Assembly: GCF_020026895.1 (NCBI RefSeq) | Contig: NZ_JAINZW010000004.1 | Coordinates: forward strand, 62,001 to 126,000 | Direction: 5' to 3' | Source: Novilysobacter selenitireducens | GTDB lineage: Bacteria > Pseudomonadota > Gammaproteobacteria > Xanthomonadales > Xanthomonadaceae | DNA length: 64,000 nucleotides | Shown: positions 8,410 through 16,583 of the stretch, piece by piece | Numbering within the stretch: the stretch's first letter is position 1 | How the letters are laid out: every line of letters begins with the position of its first letter | Translations under genes and position numbers: made by a program | Notes under the pieces: model-generated | What the model was told of the DNA's origin: nothing | Databases searched by the model: none | Seen by the model: only the letters and a program-made list of their open reading frames with translations

Positions 8410-9120
8410 TCAGTCGCCCAGCCGGCCTTCGACCACCCGGCTGGCGCCGCCGGGGCCCGGCTGGAACTCCGCCAGCGCCAGCGCGGCGATGACCTGCGGG
8501 TCCTGCGACACGACGCGGACCGCTGCGCGGTACCTACCGTCGGCCGAGAGCCTCACATCGGCGCGCACCTCGGGCTGGCCGGGCGTTGGCTGCGTGGGCG
8601 AGAGGTCGATGCGGGCCTCCTCGCCATCGCAACGGGCCGGGCCGGCAAGCTGGACCGTATCGCCCGGAATCGCCGCGCCCTCGGCCTGGACCTGCAGCGT
8701 GCCGCCCGCCCGCAGGCAGCGGCCGTCGGCGAACAGCACCTGCAACCCGTCCGCCTGCGCCGTAAGTGCCAGGCCGCTCCACGTTGAGGACGGCGCGAGC
8801 TCGATGGGGCCGTCGGCGCTATGCAGTCCCTGCACGCGGCCGCCGGATAGGGCGACTTCGAGCCCGCCCGCCTGCAGCGCCAGCCGCGGGATGCCCCACG
8901 TCCACGAGAGCGGGTGCAGTGCGGCGTCGACGGAGTCGAACGCCTGTCCCTTCCAGCGCACCCCCGTGAGCTGGCCGCCCCACAGTGGGCCCTCGACTTG
9001 CCGCACGTTCAGGCCATCCGGCCATGGGCCGATGCGGGCGGCCAGCCCGAGCGGGGCGAACGCCACCAGCGACACGGCAACCGACAGCGCGAAGGCCAGC
9101 AGCAGGTGGAAGCGGCTCAC
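8410..9120 (-). CDS. gspN: type II secretion protein GspN
   Basis: 236 residues from GTG at 9118-9120, overlapping the gspM stop by 4 bases; the longer in-frame reading to 9234 lies within gspM and is rejected. One N-terminal membrane anchor (FHLLLAFALSVAVSLVAFAPLGL) is followed by a periplasmic domain with GspN motifs PLGLAARIGPWPDGL, VEGPLWGGQLTGVRW and LSWTWGIPRLAL. GspN is an inner-membrane accessory protein found in only some type II systems. It is the last gene of the secretion operon; no clear terminator follows before the porin promoter. Confidence 0.85.
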   Translation of the reverse strand: MSRFHLLLAFALSVAVSLVAFAPLGLAARIGPWPDGLNVRQVEGPLWGGQLTGVRWKGQAFDSVDAALHPLSWTWGIPRLALQAGGLEVALSGGRVQGLHSADGPIELAPSSTWSGLALTAQADGLQVLFADGRCLRAGGTLQVQAEGAAIPGDTVQLAGPARCDGEEARIDLSPTQPTPGQPEVRADVRLSADGRYRAAVRVVSQDPQVIAALALAEFQPGPGGASRVVEGRLGD

Positions 9121-9614
9121 GTGCCGGCCTCCACGAGGGCGAAGCGTGCGCTGACCCGCAGCGCGCCGCTGGATTCGGTTACGTCCAGCGTGTCGGGCGC
9201 GATGCCGTGCTCGATACGCAGCGCGTCCAGCCACGACAGCAGTGCGGGCGTGGCGACCGATTCGATGTCGACCTGCAGTGCCGCGGGCCCGTCGGCGCGG
9301 TGGCGGCTGATGGCGACACCGGCGGCGCGGGCCGCGTCGAGTACCGCCGACTCGAGTTGTTGCACATCGTCGGGCGAGGGCCGCACTGTGCCGAGCGCTT
9401 CGATCTCGCTGGCAGCTGCCTGCGTGGCCAGCAGTTCCGATGCGGCCCGTTCGTGGCGCGCTCGGGCGTCATCGCGAAGCCCGCGCAGCGGCACGCTGAT
9501 GCCGTACCAGGCGATGAACGCCCCCAGCGCGAGGAACATCGCCGCCAGCATCCGGCGCTCGCGCAGCTCTCGTGCCTGCCACCAGCCCAGTGCGCGTTCG
9601 ACGGGGCCGCTCAT
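9117..9614 (-). CDS. gspM: type II secretion protein GspM
   Basis: 165 residues. A short cytoplasmic start (RALGWWQARELRERRM) precedes one membrane helix (LAAMFLALGAFIAWYGISVPL, residues about 22-42), then a coiled stretch and a small ferredoxin-like periplasmic domain. That architecture is the one of GspM, which binds GspL in the inner-membrane platform. Both ends overlap neighbours by 4 bases (gspL stop, gspN start), so expression is coupled. Confidence 0.88.
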   Translation of the reverse strand: MSGPVERALGWWQARELRERRMLAAMFLALGAFIAWYGISVPLRGLRDDARARHERAASELLATQAAASEIEALGTVRPSPDDVQQLESAVLDAARAAGVAISRHRADGPAALQVDIESVATPALLSWLDALRIEHGIAPDTLDVTESSGALRVSARFALVEAGT

Positions 9615-10726
9615 GCGCCCGGCCCCAGGGTGATGTCGCTGCGGACGGCGTCGCCGACCGGCTGGCGGCCCGTGCGCCGAAGGGGTAGGCCGTGTTCGGC
9701 CAGTGCGGCGGCGACGGTATCCAGGTCGGCCTCGCGCGGGTGCACGACCTGGGCGCGCAGGCCGTCCGCGGTCGAATAACGCAGGCCGTCCAGGTGGGCG
9801 GCGGGCACGGCGTCGAGTGCCTCGAACAGCGCATCGGCGTCGCGTGCCAGCGCGTCGACCGCCCGCAGGCGCGCAAGCCGCGTGGCCGTCATGTCGAGCG
9901 GGTTGCCGGCCTGGATGCCCGGCGCGGTGCGTGCCGCCACGTCATGTGCCTGCGCCTGCAACTGGCGCGCGGCCACCTCATGGCGGATCGCGTCGGCGGC
10001 CAGCAGCACCCAGGGCGAAAGCACCAGCACGCCGGCCAGCATGGCGGAACGGCGCCATCCGTCGCTGGAGCCGCGCCGGACACGCGGTGCGAACGTGCCC
10101 TGCAGCAGGTCCAGCGGCGGCGCTTCGAGCCCGGCGCTGCGTGCGCAGGCATCGAGAAAGGCGTCGGATGGCTCGGCGTGCACGGTCGGGTCGTCCAGCA
10201 ACTGCATCGCGAGCGCCGTTTCCGCGCTGAATGCCATCGCGTCGCCGCGCACCAGCCAGCGCCCGTCATGCGCGACAACCCGCGGACGATCCGTCGCGCC
10301 TTCATCGGGGGATAGCAGCAGGACGTCGGGCACCAGCGCGTCGGGTTCGACGCCGTGCGCGGCGGACCGCGCCAGCCAGCGCTGCATGGACGACGGATCG
10401 GTCCAGGCCACCAGGCGCGGCGAGGTACCGGCGTACGGCGATACCGCCACATGCAGGGACTCCACCGGCGCTGCGACGTGGTCATCCAGCAGCAGCCGGG
10501 CGGCAGCCAGTGCCTGCGCCTGCTGCCGGGCGGGCAGTGCGGTCCACAGCAGGCCGAGGTCGGATGCCGGCACGACCGTCCACGTGCGTCCGCTACCGTG
10601 GTGTGTCGGCGCGCGCTCGCCGGGCGACAGCGTCGCGCGTCGGGTGATGAGGCCCGGCGGCTCGAGCTCCAGCCACGTGGCGTCCGCTTCCGGATCGGTG
10701 GGCAGCAACAGCAGGCGCGTGGTCAT
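9611..10726 (-). CDS. gspL: type II secretion protein GspL
   Basis: 371 residues. The N-terminal two-thirds is the actin-like cytoplasmic domain that binds the GspE ATPase, beginning TTRLLLLPTDPEADATWLEL. A single membrane segment follows (SAMLAGVLVLSPWVLLAADAI, near residue 235), then a periplasmic ferredoxin-like domain with LDGLRYSTADGLRAQV. GspL couples ATP hydrolysis to pseudopilus assembly with GspM and GspF. It overlaps gspK and gspM by 4 bases each. Sequence similarity is modest as usual for this subunit; position and architecture support it. Confidence 0.88.
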   Translation of the reverse strand: MTTRLLLLPTDPEADATWLELEPPGLITRRATLSPGERAPTHHGSGRTWTVVPASDLGLLWTALPARQQAQALAAARLLLDDHVAAPVESLHVAVSPYAGTSPRLVAWTDPSSMQRWLARSAAHGVEPDALVPDVLLLSPDEGATDRPRVVAHDGRWLVRGDAMAFSAETALAMQLLDDPTVHAEPSDAFLDACARSAGLEAPPLDLLQGTFAPRVRRGSSDGWRRSAMLAGVLVLSPWVLLAADAIRHEVAARQLQAQAHDVAARTAPGIQAGNPLDMTATRLARLRAVDALARDADALFEALDAVPAAHLDGLRYSTADGLRAQVVHPREADLDTVAAALAEHGLPLRRTGRQPVGDAVRSDITLGPGA

Positions 10727-11718
10727 TCGTCGGGCGTCCAGCGGCGGGCGGCCAGGCGCGTGTCGCCCATGCCGCGGTGATCGAAGAGGGCGGTCAACAC
10801 GACCTGCGCGCCGTCGTATTCGACTTCGGCACGCAGGTCGAAGAAGCGGGTGCGCAGTGCGACCTGTGACAGCACGGCGTTGGGGACGACGATGCCGGCC
10901 AGCGCCGGTTGTCCCCAGAACGCGACGTGGTCGTGCCAGCCCGCGTCGGGCCGGGCGGCGATGACCGCGCGCGCGCGCGCCGGCGCCAGCGCGCCGTCGG
11001 TCAGCATCGCCAGCAGCACCGCATCATCCTCCTGCAGCGTATTGAGGTTGATCGGCGACAGCGTGGCCTCGGGCAGCGCGCACACGTGCGGCCGGATGCG
11101 CGCGTACGCCGCGGCGTCGTGGCCGCGCACCGCGCGCAGTTCGCTGGCTTCGGCCAGCAGGGTCGCGCCGGTGCGGTAGCCGTCGCCACCCAGGGTGTAC
11201 TCGGCATCCTCCGCGCCGGTCGGTGCGCGCGCCTGGTCGCTGTCGATCCAGTCGACCAGCGCATCGGCGAGGGCCGCGGCGTCACGGGGCGGGAACTCGA
11301 GTGCCCGCAACAACGCCACGTACTGGGTGACACCGAGTTCGCGCCGCTGCCACTGGCCCGGCACGCCCTCGACCACGCTGTTGAGGTTGAAGCAGTTCGA
11401 CGCGTCCGACACCCGCGCGCTGATGACACCCGGCGGCTCGCCCGTGCCCTCGCCGCCGACCGGGAACACGAACGGACGGCCGTTCCAGTTGCCCTCGAGC
11501 GTGGTGCGGGTGGGGTCGCGCCGGGCCAGGCGGTCGATCTGCAGCCGCGCGAGCGTCTCCGCGCCCAGCGCGTAGTACTGCGCCTGCGCCACCGCCTGGG
11601 CATTGCCGGCGCGGCGCAGGCCGAAGCGGATGTCGTCGAGCATCGCGACGACCAGCGCGGTCATCACCGCCACCAGCAGCAGCACGGTGAGCAGGGCCAC
11701 CCCGCGTTGCCGCTTCAC
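10723..11718 (-). CDS. gspK: minor pseudopilin GspK
   Basis: 331 residues from GTG at 11716-11718, overlapping the gspJ stop by 4 bases; longer in-frame readings lie within gspJ. The short basic leader ends in RQRG, followed by VALLTVLLLVAVMTALVVAML, so cleavage by prepilin peptidase is after Gly with Val at +1. Like other GspK proteins it lacks Glu at +5 of the mature chain, and it is the largest pseudopilin. CFNLNSVV and the calcium/alpha-domain stretch LADALVDWIDSDQ are family marks. GspK caps the pseudopilus tip with GspI and GspJ. Confidence 0.9.
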   Translation of the reverse strand: MKRQRGVALLTVLLLVAVMTALVVAMLDDIRFGLRRAGNAQAVAQAQYYALGAETLARLQIDRLARRDPTRTTLEGNWNGRPFVFPVGGEGTGEPPGVISARVSDASNCFNLNSVVEGVPGQWQRRELGVTQYVALLRALEFPPRDAAALADALVDWIDSDQARAPTGAEDAEYTLGGDGYRTGATLLAEASELRAVRGHDAAAYARIRPHVCALPEATLSPINLNTLQEDDAVLLAMLTDGALAPARARAVIAARPDAGWHDHVAFWGQPALAGIVVPNAVLSQVALRTRFFDLRAEVEYDGAQVVLTALFDHRGMGDTRLAARRWTPDE

Positions 11719-12311
11719 GCGCCACCGCCCGGCAGCAGGAACAGCTGTTCGATCGTGCCCAGGCCGTCGACGTCCAGCGTCAGGCGGATCGCCTCGGGAA
11801 TCTCGTCGGCCCCTCCGGGCCAGCCGTCGTTCCACTGGCCGCGGTAGCGGTAACCGATGGCGGTGGCGTCGACGCCGGTCAGCACCACCTGCGGCGCGGG
11901 CGCGCGCGCACCGTCCAGCGCGGCGTGCGCGGTGCGCTCCAGCTGGCGGCCGGCGATGCGGTACTCGACGTACTGCAGCGACGCCCGGGCCGCATCATCC
12001 GGATTGGACCAGCCGCGCCGGACGAACCCCCACAGCGGCGCGTCACCCGGCCGCTGGCCGATGAAGGCGGTGCGCGCCGCGCTGCCATCGCCGCGGCGCA
12101 CGCGGCGCGGCGCGGCCTGGCCCAGGTCGGCCTTGATCAGGGCACGCGCGCGCTGGAGTTCGCCCAGCCGGTCCATCCGCGCGCCCACCACCTCGCGGTT
12201 GTCCGCCGCGTGCACCAGCACGCCGACAGTGGCGGCCGACAGCAGGCCGAACACGACCAGTGCGACCAGCATCTCGACCAGGGTGAAGCCGCGGGTGCCA
12301 CGCCGACTCAT
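11715..12311 (-). CDS. gspJ: minor pseudopilin GspJ
   Basis: 198 residues from the ATG at 12309-12311, overlapping the gspI stop by 4 bases. Leader MSRRGTRG is cut before FTLVEMLVALVVFGLLSAA, a type IV pilin-like N terminus with Glu at +5. The globular part has FVRRGWSNPDDAARASLQYVEYR, a stretch typical of GspJ/XcpW. It is part of the pseudopilus tip. Coupled at both ends to gspI and gspK. Confidence 0.92.
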   Translation of the reverse strand: MSRRGTRGFTLVEMLVALVVFGLLSAATVGVLVHAADNREVVGARMDRLGELQRARALIKADLGQAAPRRVRRGDGSAARTAFIGQRPGDAPLWGFVRRGWSNPDDAARASLQYVEYRIAGRQLERTAHAALDGARAPAPQVVLTGVDATAIGYRYRGQWNDGWPGGADEIPEAIRLTLDVDGLGTIEQLFLLPGGGA

Positions 12312-12685
12312 GGCGCGCCCCGGAATACGCTCGCCTCGGCCGACACGCCGCCGGTGCCGGCAGGCGATACCGTGACCTGCACGCGCACGATGCCGGTGTC
12401 GTCGGTGGCCTGTACGCGACGGGTCCACTGCCAGGCTCTATCGCCGCAGGTCTCCGCGCCGGTCTCTTCCGTCGCCAGTTCGCCCGGCCCGGCCAGGACC
12501 GCTTCGACCGCGCGGTTGTCGGCCACCACGCCGGCGATCACGCGCTCCTCGATGACCGCCGCGGCGCGCGTGTTCTGGCCGGCCAGGTGGAGCAGTGCGA
12601 TCACGGCCAGGCTGAAAACCGCGAGCGCGACCAGCATCTCGATCAGTGAGAAGCCCGCGTGGCGGAGGCGCGGTTCAGTGCGCAC
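12308..12685 (-). CDS. gspI: minor pseudopilin GspI
   Basis: 125 residues from GTG at 12683-12685, overlapping the end of gspH by 11 bases. The leader MRTEPRLRHAG is followed by FSLIEMLVALAVFSLAVIALL. The stretch NTRAAAVIEERVIAGVVADNRAVE matches GspI/XcpV. The frame is open to 12784 but that would lie within gspH. GspI starts tip-complex assembly with GspJ and GspK. Confidence 0.9.
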   Translation of the reverse strand: MRTEPRLRHAGFSLIEMLVALAVFSLAVIALLHLAGQNTRAAAVIEERVIAGVVADNRAVEAVLAGPGELATEETGAETCGDRAWQWTRRVQATDDTGIVRVQVTVSPAGTGGVSAEASVFRGAP

Positions 12686-13166
12686 CGGCCTCGCCCCCGA
12701 CGTGGATGCGGGCATCGTCGCCGACGCCAATTTGGACGCGACGGCCGTCGCGGTGCAGCGCCACCGCGGCCACGCGCGCGCCACCGGATTCGTCGAAATG
12801 GAACGTCACCCGCTCGGCCGCGCCATCGAAGGCCGGCGCCGTGCCCGGCGTCCACGCGACCGCGCGGAACGGCGCGTCGTCCAGTGCCTCCCACCGCTCG
12901 AAATCCTGCCGCTCCACGCGGTGTCCCGCGGCATCGACCACCACCTGGATGGCGCGGGTGCCGAGGATCGCCTCTTCTTGCGCGCGCACCAGCCGCGTGG
13001 CCAACGTGTCGGCGTCACGCGCGAGCACGTCGCCTTCGCCCAGCGCGGTCAGCATCACCGCGGCCCCCATGAGCCCGACGATGAACAGCACCACCATCAG
13101 CTCCACCAGCGTGAAGCCTTGCGTATGCGGACGAAAGCCGGTGGCGGTTCGAGCGACGCCGTGCAT
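12675..13166 (-). CDS. gspH: minor pseudopilin GspH
   Basis: 163 residues. Leader MHGVARTATGFRPHTQG precedes FTLVELMVVLFIVGLMGAAVML. The globular domain has the beta-rich C terminus of GspH, with FHFDESGGARVAAVAL and a short LHRDGRRVQIGVGDDARIHV ending. It bridges the GspG fibre and the tip complex. The start is 3 bases after the gspG stop. Confidence 0.9.
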   Translation of the reverse strand: MHGVARTATGFRPHTQGFTLVELMVVLFIVGLMGAAVMLTALGEGDVLARDADTLATRLVRAQEEAILGTRAIQVVVDAAGHRVERQDFERWEALDDAPFRAVAWTPGTAPAFDGAAERVTFHFDESGGARVAAVALHRDGRRVQIGVGDDARIHVGGEAGAH

Positions 13167-13169
13167 GGA

Positions 13170-13604
13170 TCACTGCCAGTTGCCGATGTCCGCGTTCTCG
13201 CCTTCGCCGCCCTCGGCCCCGTCGGCCCCGAAGGAGTACACATCGAAGGCGGCCTGCCGGCCGGGGCGCCGGTACTGGTAGGCGTTGCCCCACGGGTCGT
13301 CGGGCAGGCGGCGCACGTAGCCGCCCTGGCGGTAGCGCTCCGGGCGCGCCAGGCCGGCCGGCGCCTGCACAAGGGCCGCCAGCCCCTGCTCGGTCGTGGG
13401 ATAGACCACGTTGTCCAGGCGGTAGGTCTCCATCGCCTGCTCCAGCACCGACACGTCGGCGCGCGCCTTTTCGACCATGGCGCGGTCCTGGCTGGGCATG
13501 ACGTTGATCATCACCATCGTCGCCAGCAGGCCGATGATGACGATCACGACCATGAGCTCGACGAGGGTGAAGCCGGCGGCGTTTGCGTGGATGCCGGTTC
13601 GCAC
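13170..13604 (-). CDS. gspG: major pseudopilin GspG
   Basis: 144 residues from GTG at 13602-13604, giving the short leader MRTGIHANAAG before FTLVELMVVIVIIGLLATMVM. I reject the in-frame extension to 13883: it reads through a REP pair and would give a 100-residue leader. Major pseudopilin marks are AMETYRLDNVVYPTTEQGL, PAGLARPERYRQGGYVRRLP, DPWGNAYQYRRPG and FDVYSFGADGAEGGEG; the C-terminal calcium site is intact. GspG polymerises into the pseudopilus. The ribosome site before GTG is weak, which is odd for the most abundant subunit. Confidence 0.9.
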   Translation of the reverse strand: MRTGIHANAAGFTLVELMVVIVIIGLLATMVMINVMPSQDRAMVEKARADVSVLEQAMETYRLDNVVYPTTEQGLAALVQAPAGLARPERYRQGGYVRRLPDDPWGNAYQYRRPGRQAAFDVYSFGADGAEGGEGENADIGNWQ

Positions 13605-13882
13605 GCCTACGACTCGCCGTGACCCTCCACCACCGTCATCCCGGCGAACGCCGGGATCCATTTTGATCCTGCCGTTGTCGTTGTTGCCGTTGTTGTCGCC
13701 GTCGACGCCTTCCCAATCCGAGGAAGGCAAGGACGCCGCCGACGTCAAGATGGATCCCGGCGTTCGCCGGGATGACGGGGTGGGAAGGACGCCGGGCTCT
13801 GGCGGGGATGTCAGACACACGGAGCGATCGACAGGCGTGTGCATTTGACGGACGGGTCGGGAACGGGGCATCGCAAGCTCCA
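13605..13882. repeat. inverted pair of REP elements between gspF and gspG
   Basis: Two copies of a CGTCATCCCGGCGNNNGCCGGGATCC-type palindrome face each other, at about 13634-13665 and 13745-13780, around a spacer with GTTGTC/GTTGCC runs. Each copy can fold alone and the pair can fold into a long hairpin. No gene is needed here: the reading frame is open only by chance. The same family recurs near 45030-45064 and 53917-53947. Confidence 0.7.
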
Positions 13883-15091
13883 TCAGCCGATGGCGAGTGA
13901 GTTGAACTGGAGGATCGGCAGCAGGATGGCCAGCACGATCACCGCGACCACGCCGCCGAGCACGACGATGATCAGCGGCTCGAGCAGGCTCATCGCCACC
14001 GAGGTGAAGGTGTTGAACTCGCGCTCCAGGTAGTCGGCGGCGCGCTCGAGCATCGGTGCCAGGCGTCCGCTGTTCTCGCCGCTGGAGGCCATGTAGAGCA
14101 GCGTTGGCGGGAACACGCCGGCGCGGCGCATTGCCGCCGACAGGCTGCCGCCTTCGCGGATGGACGCGACCATGGTGTCGGTGGCCGCGCGCAGCACGCG
14201 GTTGTGCACGGTGCGCGCGGTGATCGCCAGGCCTTCCATCAGCGGCAGGCCGCTGTTGACCATGATCGACAGCGTGCGTGCCAGCTGCGCGGCATGCAGG
14301 TCGCGCGTCAGGCGCCCGAGCACCGGAAGCCGCAGCAGCAGGCCATCGAACCGGAGCCGGAAGGCGGGATGTCGCAGCGCCCGCATGAAGCCCGCCGCCG
14401 CCAACGCCAGCACGACCAGCAGCGGCAGGCCCCAGGTCGCCATGGCGTCGGACACCGCGATCACCACGCGCGTCAGCACCGGCAGCGTGCGTCCCATCGA
14501 GTCGAACTGTTCGACCACCTTGGGCACGACGAACGCCATCAGCGCGATGACCACGGCGACGGCCACCACGGCGAGCGAGGCGGGATAAACCAGCGCGGTG
14601 ATCAGCTTGCCGCGCACCTGCTGCTCGCGCTCGAGCAGGTCGGCGAGCCGTTCGAGAATGGCGGGCAGCGCGCCGGTGCCTTCGCCGGCGGCGACCATCG
14701 CGCGGTACAGCGGCGGGAACGCCTTGCCCTGCCGCGCCATTGCGTCCGACAGGCGCAGGCCTTCCAGCACCTGCGCGTGCGTAGCGCCGACCACCCGGCG
14801 CACGGCACGCCGGTCGGACTGCGCGCCGATGGTGCGCAACGCCTCTTCCAGCGGTGCGGCCGCGACCAGCGTCGACAGCTGGCGGGTGAACAATGCGAGG
14901 TCGCGCGCACGGAAGCGCGAGGCAAACACGCTGCGCTCGGCGCGGTCGCGCGTGGCGGCGGCCGCCAGGCGGGTGGGAACCAGTTCGCGCTCGCGCAGCT
15001 GCCGGCGCGCCTCGCGGGCGCCGTCGGCGTTGAGGCGGCCGGTACGCGTGCGGCCCTGCGCGTCGAGCGCGGCGTACTCAAACGTCGCCAT
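13883..15091 (-). CDS. gspF: type II secretion inner-membrane platform protein GspF
   Basis: 402 residues. N terminus ATFEYAALDAQGRTRTGRL is the standard GspF start. Two GspF domains (about 70-195 and 270-395) carry LALFTRQLSTLVAAAPLEEAL and LARTLSIMVNSGLPLMEGL. Three membrane helices are visible (PASLAVVAVAVVIALMAFVV, WGLPLLVVLALAAAGF, PLIIVVLGGVVAVIVLAILLP). GspF is the polytopic platform that GspE acts on. It overlaps gspE by 14 bases. Confidence 0.95.
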   Translation of the reverse strand: MATFEYAALDAQGRTRTGRLNADGAREARRQLRERELVPTRLAAAATRDRAERSVFASRFRARDLALFTRQLSTLVAAAPLEEALRTIGAQSDRRAVRRVVGATHAQVLEGLRLSDAMARQGKAFPPLYRAMVAAGEGTGALPAILERLADLLEREQQVRGKLITALVYPASLAVVAVAVVIALMAFVVPKVVEQFDSMGRTLPVLTRVVIAVSDAMATWGLPLLVVLALAAAGFMRALRHPAFRLRFDGLLLRLPVLGRLTRDLHAAQLARTLSIMVNSGLPLMEGLAITARTVHNRVLRAATDTMVASIREGGSLSAAMRRAGVFPPTLLYMASSGENSGRLAPMLERAADYLEREFNTFTSVAMSLLEPLIIVVLGGVVAVIVLAILLPILQFNSLAIG

Positions 15092-16583
15092 AGCCGCCCT
15101 CCACCTGGCGCGTGACCCGCAGCGCCTCTTCGACCGTGGTGTCGCCGCGCGCGATGCAGGCCCGCGCCGAGGATTCCAGCCGCTCGCTGCGCGCGAACGC
15201 GGCGGTCGCCAGTGCGTCCTCGTCGGCGTTGGTGCCGATCAGCCTCCGCAGCGTGTCGTCGATCCGCACCGCTTCGTACACGCCCAGCCGGCCGGCATAG
15301 CCGGTGTGGTTGCAGGCCGGGCAACCGACGGCGCGGAACAGCGGGCCGGCGTAGTTGGCGCCCATCACCGCCGCATCGCCGGGCTCGACCTCGCGCGGCG
15401 CACGGCACTGCGTGCACAGCCGCCGCAGCAGCCGCTGGGCCAGGATCAGGCGGACCGTCGAGGCCAGCAGGAACGGCTCGACCCCCATGTCACGCAGGCG
15501 GGTGATCGCGCCGACCGCGTCGTTGGTATGCACGGTCGACAGCACCAGGTGGCCGGTGAGGCTGGCCTGGACGGCGATCTGCGCGGTTTCGGTGTCGCGG
15601 ATCTCGCCGACCATCACCACGTCCGGGTCCTGGCGCAGGATCGCGCGCAGCCCCGCGGCGAAGGTCATGCCGACCTTGGCGTTGACCTGGGTCTGGCCGA
15701 TGCCGTCGATGGCGTACTCAACCGGGTCCTCGACGGTGAGGATGTTGCCGCGGCCGTCGTTGAGCGAGGCCAGGCCGGCGTACAGCGTGGTGGTCTTGCC
15801 CGAGCCGGTCGGGCCGGTCACCAGCACGATGCCGTTGGGCTGGCGCAGCGCGCCGCGCAGTGCGTCCAGTACCTGAGGCGGCATGCCGAGCTGTTCCATG
15901 GCCAGCGCGCCGGCCTCCTTGTCGAGGATGCGCAGCACCACGCGCTCGCCGCCGCGGGCGGGCAGGGTGGACACGCGCACGTCCAGCGCCCGCGCGCCCA
16001 TCGACAGCGAGATGCGGCCGTCCTGCGGCACGCGCTTCTCGGCGATGTCCAGCCGCGCCATCACTTTGACGCGCGACACCAGCAGCGGCGCGATGCGGGC
16101 GGGCAGGGCGACCGCCTCGCGCATGACGCCGTCGACGCGGAAGCGCACCCGCAGCGCCGCCTCGAACGGCTCGATGTGGATGTCCGACGCGCCCAGCCGC
16201 ACGCCTTCAGCGATGACCCCGTTGATCAGGCGGATGACGGGGGCGTCGTCCTGGCTTTCCAGCAGGTCGGCCGCGGCGGGGATGTCTTCGACCAGCGCAT
16301 CGAGGTTGCCGTGCGGGTCCATCGCGTCGACCTGCCCGGAAGCGCCGAGGCCGGCATCGGCGTAGACCTCCGACAGGCGGCGGTCGAATGCGCCGCTGGC
16401 CATCGGCTCCACCACCAGCGGCCGCGCCAGCACGCGACGGGCTTCCAGCAACGCCGCGGGCGCGGCGCCTTCGCGCAGGCCGACGCGCGCGGGTTCGCCA
16501 GGCGCCTGCGCCGATGCATCCAGCACGAGCACGCCGTGCTGCTTGGCGAAGCCATAGGGCAGCAGTGGCAGCGTCGCGGTCAC
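15078..16583 (-). CDS. gspE: type II secretion ATPase GspE
   Basis: 501 residues from GTG at 16581-16583, overlapping the gspD stop by 4 bases. Walker A is GPTGSGKTT (about 257-265), Asp box TVEDPVEY, Walker B VVMVGEIRDTETA, His box LVLSTVHTNDA. A tetracysteine zinc motif (CTQC then CPAC) lies near residues 397-430, typical of GspE. The N1E domain is short. It is the cytoplasmic hexameric motor of secretion, bound to GspL. Confidence 0.96.
   Translation of the reverse strand: MTATLPLLPYGFAKQHGVLVLDASAQAPGEPARVGLREGAAPAALLEARRVLARPLVVEPMASGAFDRRLSEVYADAGLGASGQVDAMDPHGNLDALVEDIPAAADLLESQDDAPVIRLINGVIAEGVRLGASDIHIEPFEAALRVRFRVDGVMREAVALPARIAPLLVSRVKVMARLDIAEKRVPQDGRISLSMGARALDVRVSTLPARGGERVVLRILDKEAGALAMEQLGMPPQVLDALRGALRQPNGIVLVTGPTGSGKTTTLYAGLASLNDGRGNILTVEDPVEYAIDGIGQTQVNAKVGMTFAAGLRAILRQDPDVVMVGEIRDTETAQIAVQASLTGHLVLSTVHTNDAVGAITRLRDMGVEPFLLASTVRLILAQRLLRRLCTQCRAPREVEPGDAAVMGANYAGPLFRAVGCPACNHTGYAGRLGVYEAVRIDDTLRRLIGTNADEDALATAAFARSERLESSARACIARGDTTVEEALRVTRQVEGGYGDV

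Noticed and set aside
13170..13883. GspG with a 100-residue N-terminal extension
   Set aside because: The extension translates a REP pair and would place the prepilin cleavage site far from the start; GTG at 13604 gives a normal leader.
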